Of a stretch of DNA of 64,000 nt, positions 27,271 through 34,100 are shown piece after piece. The position numbers and the translations under genes were made by a program. Origin of the DNA: Geodermatophilus siccatus (GTDB lineage: Bacteria > Actinomycetota > Actinomycetes > Mycobacteriales > Geodermatophilaceae). Each line of letters starts with the position of its first letter. The first letter of the stretch is position 1. A model generated the notes under the pieces. The model saw only the letters and a list, made by a program, of their open reading frames with translations. It made no database searches and had not been told where the DNA came from. The stretch covers positions 585,064-649,063 of the forward strand of contig NZ_FNHE01000001.1 in the NCBI RefSeq assembly GCF_900103785.1, written 5' to 3'.

Positions 27271-27348
27271 GGTGGTTCCCCTCCCCCAGCACCTCGGCCG
27301 GGAGTCGTGTGGTGCACGGGCCTGGCGGGGCCCTCCCACTGGTGCTCG

Positions 27349-27399
27349 AGCGGGTCCCTCGTGGGACCCGCTGGTGGAACGCCGCCGGAGCCCGGCGGC
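27349..27399 (-). terminator. two hairpins between rplK and rplA
   Basis: Just after the rplK stop on the minus strand there is an 8-bp stem with a 3-nt loop (27381-27388 with 27392-27399). It is followed by a 10-bp stem AGCGGGTCCC/GGGACCCGCT with a 4-nt loop (27349-27372). They may attenuate or serve as L1-binding structure before rplA; neither has a T run. The structure is clear, the role is not. Confidence 0.5.
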
Positions 27400-27404
27400 T
27401 TCCC

Positions 27405-27836
27405 TCAGCCCTGGACGGTGATGCCCATCGACCGGGCGGTGCCGGCGATGATCTTCTCCGCCTCGTCGAGGGAGTTGGCGTTCAGGTCCTGCATCTTGGT
27501 CTGCGCGATCTCGCGGACCTGGTCCCGCGTCACGGTGGCGACCTTGGTCTTGTGCGGCTCGCCGGAGCCCTTCTCCACGCCGGCCGCCTTGAGCAGCATG
27601 CGGGCCGCGGGCGGGGTCTTGGTGACGAAGGTGAACGAGCGGTCCTCGTAGACCGAGATCTCGACCGGGATCACGTTGCCGCGCTGCGACTCCGTGGCGG
27701 CGTTGTACGCCTTGCAGAACTCCATGATGTTGACGCCGTGCTGGCCCAGCGCCGGACCGACGGGCGGCGCGGGGGTGGCCGCACCGGCGTTGATCTGGAG
27801 CTTGATGACCGCGGTCAACCGCTTCCTGGGGGGCAT
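27405..27836 (-). CDS. rplK: 50S ribosomal protein L11
   Basis: L11 belongs to the GTPase-associated centre and is the thiopeptide-binding site; it also supports RelA activation. The 143-residue product shows [39 protein letters not shown] and the C-terminal [20 protein letters not shown]. The N-terminal PP of the APPVG motif is intact. It follows nusG after a copy of the dispersed repeat. Confidence 0.98.
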   Translation of the reverse strand: MPPRKRLTAVIKLQINAGAATPAPPVGPALGQHGVNIMEFCKAYNAATESQRGNVIPVEISVYEDRSFTFVTKTPPAARMLLKAAGVEKGSGEPHKTKVATVTRDQVREIAQTKMQDLNANSLDEAEKIIAGTARSMGITVQG

Positions 27837-27877
27837 GACTTCCTTCTGTCTCCTCGTGGACGAGTCGGTGCGGTTCG

Positions 27878-27932
27878 GCCCTCGCTGCAGGGGCCCGCCG
27901 CGAGCGTGCGAGCGGTGGGGGCAGCGAGGTCC
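27878..27932. repeat. copy 5 of the dispersed intergenic repeat, next to the nusG stop
   Basis: This is the most complete copy: GGCCCTCGCTGCAGGGGCCC, then GCCGCGAGCGTGCGAGCGG, then TGGGGGCAGCGAGGTCCT. The arms CTCGCTGC and GCAGCGAG are inverted repeats enclosing the core. The right end runs directly into the nusG stop codon. It lies between nusG and rplK, which are normally co-transcribed. Confidence 0.8.
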
Positions 27933-28834
27933 TACAGCTTCTGGACCTGGTTGAACGACAGCTCGACCGGCGTCTCGCGGCCGAAGATGGAGACCAGCAC
28001 CTGCAGCTTCTGCTGCTCGGCGTTGATCTCGTTGATCGTGGCCGGGAGGGTGGCGAACGGGCCGTCCATGACGGTGACCGACTCGCCGACCTCGAAGTCG
28101 ACGACGGTGGTCGGGGCGGCCGTGGTGGCGGTGCTCGTCGTTTCCGCCGCCTTGGTCGTCTGCGGGCCGGCCGCGGGGGCGAGCAGGCTGACGACCTCGT
28201 CGATGCTCAGCGGCGAGGGGCGTGACGTCGCCCCGACGAAGCCGGTGACGCCGGGGGTGTTGCGCACCGCGCCCCAGGACTCGTCGTTGAGGTCCATGCG
28301 GACGAGGAGGTAGCCGGGCAGCTTCTTCCGGTTGACCTGGGTGCGCTTGCCGTTCTTGATCTCGGTGACCTCCTCGGTGGGCACCTCGATCTGGAAGATG
28401 TAGTCCTCCATGTCCAGCGACTGGATGCGCGACTCCAGGTTGGTCTTCACCTTGTTCTCGTAGCCGGCGTACGAGTGGATGACGTACCAGTCGCCGAACT
28501 GGCCGCGCAGCACCTTGCGCATCGCCTCGGCCGGGTCGGCCTCCTCGTCGTCCTCGGTCTGGTCGCCCAGCCCGTCGAGGTCGGAGGACTCCGCCGGAGC
28601 GGCCAGCGGGTCGGTGGTCAGGCTGTCGGGGTCACCGCTCTCCACGTCGGGCGCCACGTCGGCCACGCCGGTGAGGGCGTCCTGGTCGGCGGTGTCGACG
28701 GAGCCCTCGGCAGCCCCGGTCTCGCCGGCGCCGGTCTCGACGTCCGCGGTGCCGCGCACGTCGAAGCGGGCGTCGTCGAGGTCGGTGGCCGGGACGGCGC
28801 TGTCGGTCTCGAAGGGCTCGCGGGGGTCGGTCAC
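27932..28834 (-). CDS. nusG: transcription termination/antitermination factor NusG with acidic N-terminal extension
   Basis: NusG binds RNA polymerase and couples it to Rho or the ribosome. The NGN domain begins near residue 113 ([20 protein letters not shown]) and includes [20 protein letters not shown] and [10 protein letters not shown]. After an Ala/Thr linker, the KOW domain follows ([20 protein letters not shown], then [19 protein letters not shown]). About 110 acidic low-complexity residues precede the NGN domain, making 300 in all against 180-250 typical. GTG start at 28834 with a GGAAGA site. Adjacent to secE as in nearly all bacteria. Confidence 0.97.
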   Translation of the reverse strand: MTDPREPFETDSAVPATDLDDARFDVRGTADVETGAGETGAAEGSVDTADQDALTGVADVAPDVESGDPDSLTTDPLAAPAESSDLDGLGDQTEDDEEADPAEAMRKVLRGQFGDWYVIHSYAGYENKVKTNLESRIQSLDMEDYIFQIEVPTEEVTEIKNGKRTQVNRKKLPGYLLVRMDLNDESWGAVRNTPGVTGFVGATSRPSPLSIDEVVSLLAPAAGPQTTKAAETTSTATTAAPTTVVDFEVGESVTVMDGPFATLPATINEINAEQQKLQVLVSIFGRETPVELSFNQVQKL

Positions 28835-28873
28835 GGTGTCTCTTCCTTGTCGGTGGTGCAGGCGCGGGTGGGC

Positions 28874-29410
28874 TCAGCCGAAGACGGCGAGCACGCCCTG
28901 GGCGAAGAGGAGGTCCAGGCCGGCCACCAGCGCGACGATGAAGGCCACGAAGACGATGACGACGGTCGTGTAGGTGATCAGCTCCCGGCGCCCCGGCCAG
29001 ATGACCTTGCGGAGCTCGGCGACGACCTCGCGGAGGAACCGGCGGATGCTGCGCCGCTGCCGCGCCTCGGCGGCGCGGTCACGCTCGGCGGCGGCCCGCG
29101 ACCGGGTCGGACCGCTCTCGGCGGGTCGCGACGGCGTGCGCTCGCGGGCGGCCCGGCGGGAGCGGGGGGCCGGCTCGTCGTCCTCGTCGTCCCCGGCGGT
29201 GATCCGGCCGCCGCGGCGGGCACCGGTCTGCCGCGCCGCCACGACCTTGTCCTCGTCGCTCTCGGCCTCGGCGGCGACCTCGGCCTCGGCGGCCTCCAGC
29301 TCGGCGGCGTCGGCCACGCCCGGCGCCTCGCGGTCGAGCTGCTCGTCGGTCAGCTCGGCGTCGGAGGCGGCGCGGGGGTCGCCCTCGCGTGCCGGCTTCT
29401 CGTCGCTCAC
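28874..29410 (-). CDS. secE: preprotein translocase subunit SecE with long acidic N-terminal extension
   Basis: SecE clamps SecY in the general secretion channel of the membrane. The conserved part is residues 120-178: an amphipathic helix with RRFLREVVAELRKVIWPGRR and one membrane segment at about 146-170 (TTVVIVFVAFIVALVAGLDL). Residues 1-118 are a charged Glu/Ala/Asp/Arg region without known domain; single-TM SecE proteins are normally 60-130 residues. The GTG at 29410 is chosen from a GAGGCGCA site; a start further in cannot be excluded. It lies between tRNA-Trp and nusG, the conserved actinobacterial order. Confidence 0.92.
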   Translation of the reverse strand: MSDEKPAREGDPRAASDAELTDEQLDREAPGVADAAELEAAEAEVAAEAESDEDKVVAARQTGARRGGRITAGDDEDDEPAPRSRRAARERTPSRPAESGPTRSRAAAERDRAAEARQRRSIRRFLREVVAELRKVIWPGRRELITYTTVVIVFVAFIVALVAGLDLLFAQGVLAVFG

Positions 29411-29519
29411 TGCGCCTCGCTCGCCTCGCTGGTGGTGGCCGTTGTCCTCGGGCCGACGGTCGGTGGTCGTGCTGTCGTGCGGGTCGTGCACGTCGCCGCC
29501 GGGGAGCCGGCGGCACGGG

Positions 29520-29592
<73 letters not shown>

Positions 29593-29593
29593 T

Positions 29594-29650
29594 GGAGGAC
29601 CCCGCCCTCCCCACCCCTCGCGAGCTCAGGGTGGGACCCGGGACGGGGCC
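29594..29650. repeat. degenerate copy 6 of the dispersed intergenic repeat
   Basis: GGAGGACCCCGCCCTCCCC followed by ACCCCTCGCGAGCTCAGGG and TGGGACCC, read on the minus strand, aligns with the copy beside rpoC (GAGCTCGCGAGgGGTGgGGAGG, then GGTCCTC). This copy adjoins the 5' end of tRNA-Trp rather than a stop codon, so the positional rule is not absolute. Confidence 0.5.
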
Positions 29651-29743
29651 GCCCGGGACCGCGTGACCCGCTCCGCGCGGCACCGTTCCCCGCGAGGGGT
29701 TCCGGGGCACGCCGGTGGCGGGGTCAGTGGCCCCAGGGCAGCC

Positions 29744-29774
29744 AGTGTACGGGACCGCGGAGGACGCCGACCAA
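29744..29774 (-). promoter_or_regulatory. possible promoter for tRNA-Trp-secE-nusG
   Basis: On the minus strand TACACT (29744-29749) resembles a -10 box, with TTGGTC (29769-29774) 19 nt upstream as a long-spaced -35. It would start transcription about 145 nt before tRNA-Trp. The -10 is good; the spacing is wide, so confidence is limited. Confidence 0.4.
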
Positions 29775-29878
29775 CGTGCCGGGCGGGGACTCCTGACGCG
29801 TCGGGCGGAAGGGGCGCCGGCGGGGTCGCGCCGGGATCGGAGGCGACCGCGCACACCGGCCTCCGACATGATGGGGCC

Positions 29879-31135
29879 ATGACCGCCGTCTCCCCCTCGG
29901 AGTCCGCTGCCCCGTCCCCCGGGCCATCGCCCGCCGACCGGCGCATCTCCCGCCGCATCGCCGCGATCGCCGAGTCGGCGACGCTGGCGGTGGACGCCAA
30001 GGCCAAGGCGCTCAAGGCCGCGGGCAAGCCGGTGATCGGCTTCGGCGCCGGCGAGCCGGACTTCCCCACGCCGGACTACATCGTCGAGGCCGCCGTCGCT
30101 GCCTGCCGCCAGCCGGCGATGCACCGCTACACCCCCGCGGGCGGGCTGCCGGCGCTCAAGGAGGCGATCGTCGCCAAGACCGCGCGCGACTCGGGGCTGC
30201 AGGTCACCCCGGCGAACGTGCTGGTGACCAACGGCGGCAAGCAGGCCGTGTACGAGGCCTTCGCCACGATGCTCGACCCGGGCGACGAGGTGCTGCTGCC
30301 CGCGCCGTACTGGACCACCTACCCCGAGGCGATCGCCCTGGCCGGGGGCGTGCCGGTGCCGGTCGTGGCCGACGAGGAGAGCGGCTACCTGGTGTCGGTG
30401 GCCCAGCTCGAGGCCGCCCGGACGCCGCGCACCAAGGTCCTGCTGTTCTGCTCGCCGTCCAACCCGACCGGCGCGGTGTACCCGCCGGAGCTGGTCGAGG
30501 AGATCGGCCGCTGGGCGTACGAGCACGGGCTGTGGGTGCTCACCGACGAGATCTACGAGCACCTCACCTACGACGGCGCGACGGCGCCGTCGATGCCGGT
30601 CGTCGTCCCGGAGCTCGCCGACCGCTGCGTCGTCGTCAACGGGGTCGCCAAGACCTACGCGATGACCGGCTGGCGGGTGGGCTGGGTCGTCGGGCCCGCC
30701 GACGTCGTCAAGGCCGCCACGAACCTGCAGTCGCACGCCACCTCGAACGTGGCCAACGTGTCGCAGGCGGCCGCGGTCGCCGCGCTGACCGGTGACCTGT
30801 CGGCCGCGGCCACGATGCGGGAGGCCTTCGACCGGCGGCGGCGCACGATCGTGTCGATGCTGCGCGAGATCCCCGGGGTGGCCTGCCCCGAGCCGCGCGG
30901 CGCCTTCTACGTCTACCCGTCGGTCAAGGCCCTGCTGGGCCGGCCGATCGCCGGCCGGATGGCGGCGGACAGCGTGCAGCTGGCCGAGATCGTCCTCGAG
31001 GAGGCGGAGGTCGCCGTCGTCCCCGGGGAGGCCTTCGGCACACCGGGCTACCTGCGGATGTCCTACGCCCTCGGCGACGACGACCTGGTCGAGGGCGTGA
31101 CCCGGATGCAGCGACTGCTCGGCTCGGCCGGCTGA
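29879..31135 (+). CDS. PLP-dependent aminotransferase, aspartate aminotransferase type
   Basis: A 418-residue class I aminotransferase, most like AspC-type enzymes that interconvert aspartate and oxaloacetate. Key features: [16 protein letters not shown] near residue 53, [36 protein letters not shown], the PLP lysine at about residue 258 in [17 protein letters not shown], and LRMSYAL near the end carrying the carboxylate-binding Arg. The ATG at 29879 follows an 18-residue Ser/Pro-rich unconserved start, so a later start is conceivable. Mycobacteria carry an aspC-like gene elsewhere, so its place here is lineage-specific. Exact amino-donor range is unknown. Confidence 0.88.
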   Translation: MTAVSPSESAAPSPGPSPADRRISRRIAAIAESATLAVDAKAKALKAAGKPVIGFGAGEPDFPTPDYIVEAAVAACRQPAMHRYTPAGGLPALKEAIVAKTARDSGLQVTPANVLVTNGGKQAVYEAFATMLDPGDEVLLPAPYWTTYPEAIALAGGVPVPVVADEESGYLVSVAQLEAARTPRTKVLLFCSPSNPTGAVYPPELVEEIGRWAYEHGLWVLTDEIYEHLTYDGATAPSMPVVVPELADRCVVVNGVAKTYAMTGWRVGWVVGPADVVKAATNLQSHATSNVANVSQAAAVAALTGDLSAAATMREAFDRRRRTIVSMLREIPGVACPEPRGAFYVYPSVKALLGRPIAGRMAADSVQLAEIVLEEAEVAVVPGEAFGTPGYLRMSYALGDDDLVEGVTRMQRLLGSAG

Positions 31136-31172
31136 GCAGGACGAGGCCCTCCTACTCGTCGAGGGCGCCTGC
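31136..31172. terminator. small hairpin between two convergent genes
   Basis: GCCCTC/GAGGGC (31146-31151 with 31161-31166), flanked by outer arms GCAGG and CCTGC, lies at the meeting point of the aminotransferase and the peptidase genes, which end only 16 nt apart. It overlaps the last codons of the peptidase gene and may end both transcripts. Confidence 0.35.
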
Positions 31173-32561
31173 CTCGGTGAGGACGTCGAGCGCCGCGGGC
31201 AGGTCCTCCAGCGCTCGTGCGACGTCGTCCGGCGTGGCGATCGTCCACGCGTTGGCGTCGACGTAGCAGCGCAGGGCGGCGTCGAACGCCTCGGCGCCCG
31301 CGGCCTCGCGGGCGGTCACGAGCGCGGCGCCGCCCTTGCCGTACACCCGGCGGAGGTACTCCGCGGCGCTGTCGAACTGGTCCATCGCGGCGCCCACCTC
31401 ACCGGGCGTGCCCAGCGCCCCCGCCGCGGCCTCCTCGGACACCGGGAAGGTGACGGACTCGGCGTAGGTGGCGAACGCCTCGTCCAGCCACGGATCGCGG
31501 AACTGGGAGTCGCCGACCATCCCGTAGAACCACATGTGCGCGACCTCGTGGAGCAGCACGCGCCGGTCGGCGCCGGCCAGCAGGATCGAGCTCGGGTACT
31601 CGATGCCGCCCCCCTCGATCGGCAGCAGCGGCACGGTGAGCGTGGCGTACGGGAAGGGGCCGAAGCGGGTCTCGAGCTGGTCGATCGCGGCGAGGGTCCA
31701 CGCGGTGAGCTCCCGGGCCGGGACGTCCGCGCCCGGCAGCACGCCGGTCGTGACCTCGACCCCGCCCCCGCCGGTGGCGCTCGCGGTGTCGAACTCCCCC
31801 ACGGCGACGCTCACGTCCCGGGCGACCGGCTCGACCGAGGTCCAGGTGCGCCGGCCGTCCTGCGGCGCGGCGGGTGCGGCCTGGTCGCCGGTCATGAGCA
31901 CGGTGAGCGCCTCGGGGACCGAGACCCGGACGGTCGTCTCGGCGACGGGGCTCGTCGCGGTCTCGCCCGGGAGGCCGACGAACGGGTCGCGGGCCCAGCC
32001 GACACCGGGCTGCCAGGCCAGCAGCGGCGCGCCGCTGGCCCACCAGGAGACGCCGTCGGCCGCGCCCACCCGCTCGAAGTCGCCCTCCCCGAGGGTGAGC
32101 GTGAAGTCCAGGGCCACCTCGGTCGCCTCCCCGGCAGGGAGCTCCCCGTCCAGCCGGACGACGAACAGGCCACCCGGGCCGTCGGCCCCGGCCTCCTCGT
32201 AGCCACTGCCGGCGACGTCGTCCCCGCGCGCGGCGTCGACGACCAGGCGGTTGCCGGCCGCGGCCGGCCCGGGCCCGTTGGGGACCAGCCGGAAGACCAG
32301 CTCGTCGGTGGGCAGGTCGGGGGTGAAGACGACGGTCTCGGTGCCGGTGACCGTGCGCAGGCCGTCGTCCAGCCGGAGGTCCAGCTCGACGACCGGCCGG
32401 TCGGGGTCGGGCTCGGCGCGCTGTGCGCAGTCCTCCTCGGCCGGCGTGGTGGCGGGCGGCGGGACCGACCGCTCGGCGGCGAGGGTGTCGACGAAGGATG
32501 CTCCGCAGCCGGGGAGCAGCAGGACGGCACCGAGCGCGAGCAGGGGCCGCCGCGCGGTCAC
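31152..32561 (-). CDS. M1-family metallopeptidase-like lipoprotein
   Basis: A 469-residue predicted secreted zinc aminopeptidase-like protein. The N-terminus is a lipoprotein signal (MTARRPLLALGAVLLLPGCG) with the lipobox Cys at residue 19, so the mature protein should be tethered outside the membrane. The gluzincin signature is complete: HEVAH at 338-342 and the third ligand Glu361 in WLDEAFATYAES, 18 residues after the second His. EGGGIEYPSS near 316-325 corresponds to the substrate exopeptidase loop of the M1 family (G-x-M-E-N), but altered, so true aminopeptidase activity is uncertain. It overlaps the hadB-like gene by 4 nt. Confidence 0.85.
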   Translation of the reverse strand: MTARRPLLALGAVLLLPGCGASFVDTLAAERSVPPPATTPAEEDCAQRAEPDPDRPVVELDLRLDDGLRTVTGTETVVFTPDLPTDELVFRLVPNGPGPAAAGNRLVVDAARGDDVAGSGYEEAGADGPGGLFVVRLDGELPAGEATEVALDFTLTLGEGDFERVGAADGVSWWASGAPLLAWQPGVGWARDPFVGLPGETATSPVAETTVRVSVPEALTVLMTGDQAAPAAPQDGRRTWTSVEPVARDVSVAVGEFDTASATGGGGVEVTTGVLPGADVPARELTAWTLAAIDQLETRFGPFPYATLTVPLLPIEGGGIEYPSSILLAGADRRVLLHEVAHMWFYGMVGDSQFRDPWLDEAFATYAESVTFPVSEEAAAGALGTPGEVGAAMDQFDSAAEYLRRVYGKGGAALVTAREAAGAEAFDAALRCYVDANAWTIATPDDVARALEDLPAALDVLTEAGALDE

Positions 32562-32986
32562 GCCAGCTGGACGGTGGCGCGGGCCAGCGAGAGCACCTTC
32601 TCGCCGCCGCTGGTGACGGTCAGGTCGACGCGGGCGCGGCCGTCCTCGCCCAGGGCGCCGACCTTGCCGCGGACGGTCACCCGGGCACCGGTGCCGTCGT
32701 CGGGGACGACGACCGGCCGACCGAACCGCACGTGGTACTCGACCAGCGCGCCCGGGTCGCCGGCCCAGGCGGTGACCGCGCGCGCGGCCAGCGCCATGGT
32801 GAGCATCCCGTGCGCGATGACGCCGGGCAGGCCGACCTCGGTGGCCACCCGCTCGTTCCAGTGGATGGGGTTGAAGTCACCGGAGGCGCCGGCGTAGCGG
32901 ACGAGGTCGGCCCGCGTGACGGGATAGGTCTGCTCGGGCAGCTCGGTGCCGACGGCGACGTCGGCGGCCCGCACCGTGGCGGTCAC
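32558..32986 (-). CDS. hadB: MaoC-family (R)-hydroxyacyl dehydratase, HadB-like
   Basis: A 142-residue hot-dog-fold hydratase. The hydratase-2 motif YAGASGDFNPIHWNERVA holds the catalytic Asp and His, followed by GLPGVIAHGMLTM. Order and sequence parallel mycobacterial HadB, the catalytic partner of HadA in the (3R)-hydroxyacyl-ACP dehydratase of FAS-II. GTG at 32986 has a GGGAGGG site. It lies 52 nt downstream of hadA and overlaps the peptidase gene. Since the presumed host does not make mycolic acids, the substrate is more likely ordinary fatty-acid or other acyl chains; that is inference. Confidence 0.87.
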   Translation of the reverse strand: MTATVRAADVAVGTELPEQTYPVTRADLVRYAGASGDFNPIHWNERVATEVGLPGVIAHGMLTMALAARAVTAWAGDPGALVEYHVRFGRPVVVPDDGTGARVTVRGKVGALGEDGRARVDLTVTSGGEKVLSLARATVQLA

Positions 32987-33038
32987 CGTGCCCTCCCTTC
33001 GCTCCCGCCCGGCGGAGCCGGCGGTGCTGCGGAGTCGC

Positions 33039-33485
33039 TCACGCGGTCCCCCGGGCGACGAGCATCGAGGTGGCCGCGCAGACCGGCTCGCCGTCCTCCG
33101 TGGCGACGTCCACGCGGGTGGTGAGCAGGTCGTTGCCGCCGACGCTGCGCACGGCCTCGATGACGGGCGTGGCGACGAGACGGTCACCGGCGCGGATGGG
33201 CCGGTGGTGGGTGAAGCGCTGCTCGCCCTGGACGACGCGGCTGTAGTCGAGTGCGACGTCGGGGTCCTCGACGACGACACCGGCCGCCGAGAGCGTCAGG
33301 GCGATGGCGAAGGTGGGCGGGGCGATCACGTCGGGGTACCCGGCCGCGCGGGCGGCCTCGGGGTCCCGGTGCACCGGGTCGGCCGCACCGATGGCGTCGG
33401 CGAACTCGGCGATCTTCTGCCGGCCGACCTCGTAGACGGCGGAGGGCGGGTAGCTGCGCCCGACCAGTGCCGGATCGAGCGCCAT
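33039..33485 (-). CDS. hadA: MaoC N-terminal-type dehydratase subunit, HadA-like
   Basis: A 148-residue hot-dog protein with the HadA-type N-terminus: VGRSYPPSAVYEVGRQKIAE, FADAIGAADPVHRDPEAARA and APPTFAIALTL, then VVQGEQRFTHHRPIRAGDRL. HadA is the substrate-binding, non-catalytic partner that dimerises with HadB. The ATG at 33485 has a GGGAGGGCGGGAG site. The order rpmG-hadA-hadB is the same as in mycobacteria (rpmG2-hadA-hadB), where hadC follows; no hadC is present here. Confidence 0.87.
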   Translation of the reverse strand: MALDPALVGRSYPPSAVYEVGRQKIAEFADAIGAADPVHRDPEAARAAGYPDVIAPPTFAIALTLSAAGVVVEDPDVALDYSRVVQGEQRFTHHRPIRAGDRLVATPVIEAVRSVGGNDLLTTRVDVATEDGEPVCAATSMLVARGTA

Positions 33486-33549
33486 GCTCCCGCCCTCCCT
33501 CTCGACGACGCGCTGGCTCAGCACGTCCCTGCGGTGGCTCGAGACCGCG

Positions 33550-33714
33550 TCAGCGGGTCTCGCGGTGCACGGTGTGCTTGCGGTCCTTGGGGCAGAACTT
33601 CTTCAGCTCGAGCCGGTCGGGGTCGTTCCGCCGGTTCTTGCGCGTGATGTAGTTCCGGCTCTTGCACTCCTGGCAGGCCAGGGTGATCTTCGGACGGATG
33701 TCGGTGGCTGCCAC
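33550..33714 (-). CDS. rpmG: 50S ribosomal protein L33, one zinc ligand replaced
   Basis: L33 is a small E-site protein. The 54-residue product has [20 protein letters not shown] and [15 protein letters not shown], typical of the zinc-binding form. Cys14, Cys17 and Cys41 are present, but the expected fourth cysteine (CPxC) is Asp44 (CPKD). A His two to six residues on could substitute. GTG start at 33714 gives the family length. It lies between tRNA-Met and hadA, the conserved actinobacterial position. Confidence 0.95.
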   Translation of the reverse strand: MAATDIRPKITLACQECKSRNYITRKNRRNDPDRLELKKFCPKDRKHTVHRETR

Positions 33715-33791
33715 GGGGCGCTCCTCGCCTTGTCGGGACCGGGCCGGGCCCGGGACGCGCGAGCGGGTGCCCGCACGGTGCTGCAACACGC

Positions 33792-33821
33792 CGACGGACC
33801 CCGGGTGAGCGGGGTCCGTCG
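33792..33821 (-). terminator. hairpin after tRNA-Met
   Basis: A perfect 11-bp stem CGACGGACCCC/GGGGTCCGTCG (33792-33802 with 33811-33821) with an 8-nt loop begins 4 nt after the tRNA-Met 3' end. It should terminate the tRNA-Thr-tRNA-Met transcript or define its processing end before rpmG. Confidence 0.7.
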
Positions 33822-33825
33822 AGAG

Positions 33826-33899
33826 TAGCGGTGACCGGATTTGAACCGGTGACACAGCGATTATGAGCCGCTTGCTCTGCCTGGCTGAGCTACACCGCC
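33826..33899 (-). tRNA. tRNA-Met (CAT), elongator type
   Basis: A 74-nt cloverleaf: acceptor arms GGCGGTG and CACCGCT with A discriminator, D arm GCTCAGCCAGGCAGAGC, anticodon loop CTCATAA (CAT), and T arm ACCGGTTCAAATCCGGT. The first acceptor pair is G-T, unlike the unpaired C-A of initiator tRNA, and there are not three G-C pairs closing the anticodon stem. Elongator Met is therefore preferred; CAT tRNAs modified to read isoleucine cannot be fully excluded. Confidence 0.94.
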
Positions 33900-33959
33900 G
33901 GACGTGACCGTGCGACCCGGTCTCGGCAACCGGGCCGAGCGGCCACTGTGTTGTTCCAG

Positions 33960-34032
33960 AGCCCCTTTACGGAATCGAACCGTAGACCTTCTCCTTACCA
34001 TGGAGACGCTCTGCCGACTGAGCTAAAGGGGC
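33960..34032 (-). tRNA. tRNA-Thr (GGT)
   Basis: A 73-nt cloverleaf: acceptor arms GCCCCTT and AAGGGGC, D stem GCTC/GAGC, anticodon stem TCTCC/GGAGA with loop ATGGTAA (anticodon GGT), and T arm TACGGTTCGATTCCGTA. It lies 60 nt upstream of tRNA-Met on the same strand. Just upstream, CGTCAGG/CCTGACG (34044-34064) forms a 7-bp hairpin that contains the possible -10 box TAGAGT. Confidence 0.97.
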
Positions 34033-34100
34033 GGGCTTCGAGCCGTCAGGAACTCTACCTGACGCCTCGAGGGGTCTGTCGCAGGGGGGTCCCGGCGTGC

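Noticed and set aside
34044-34064. Terminator for the GAF-GGDEF-EAL gene
   Set aside because: The 7-bp hairpin is weak and overlaps a possible -10 box (TAGAGT) for tRNA-Thr; left as ambiguous.
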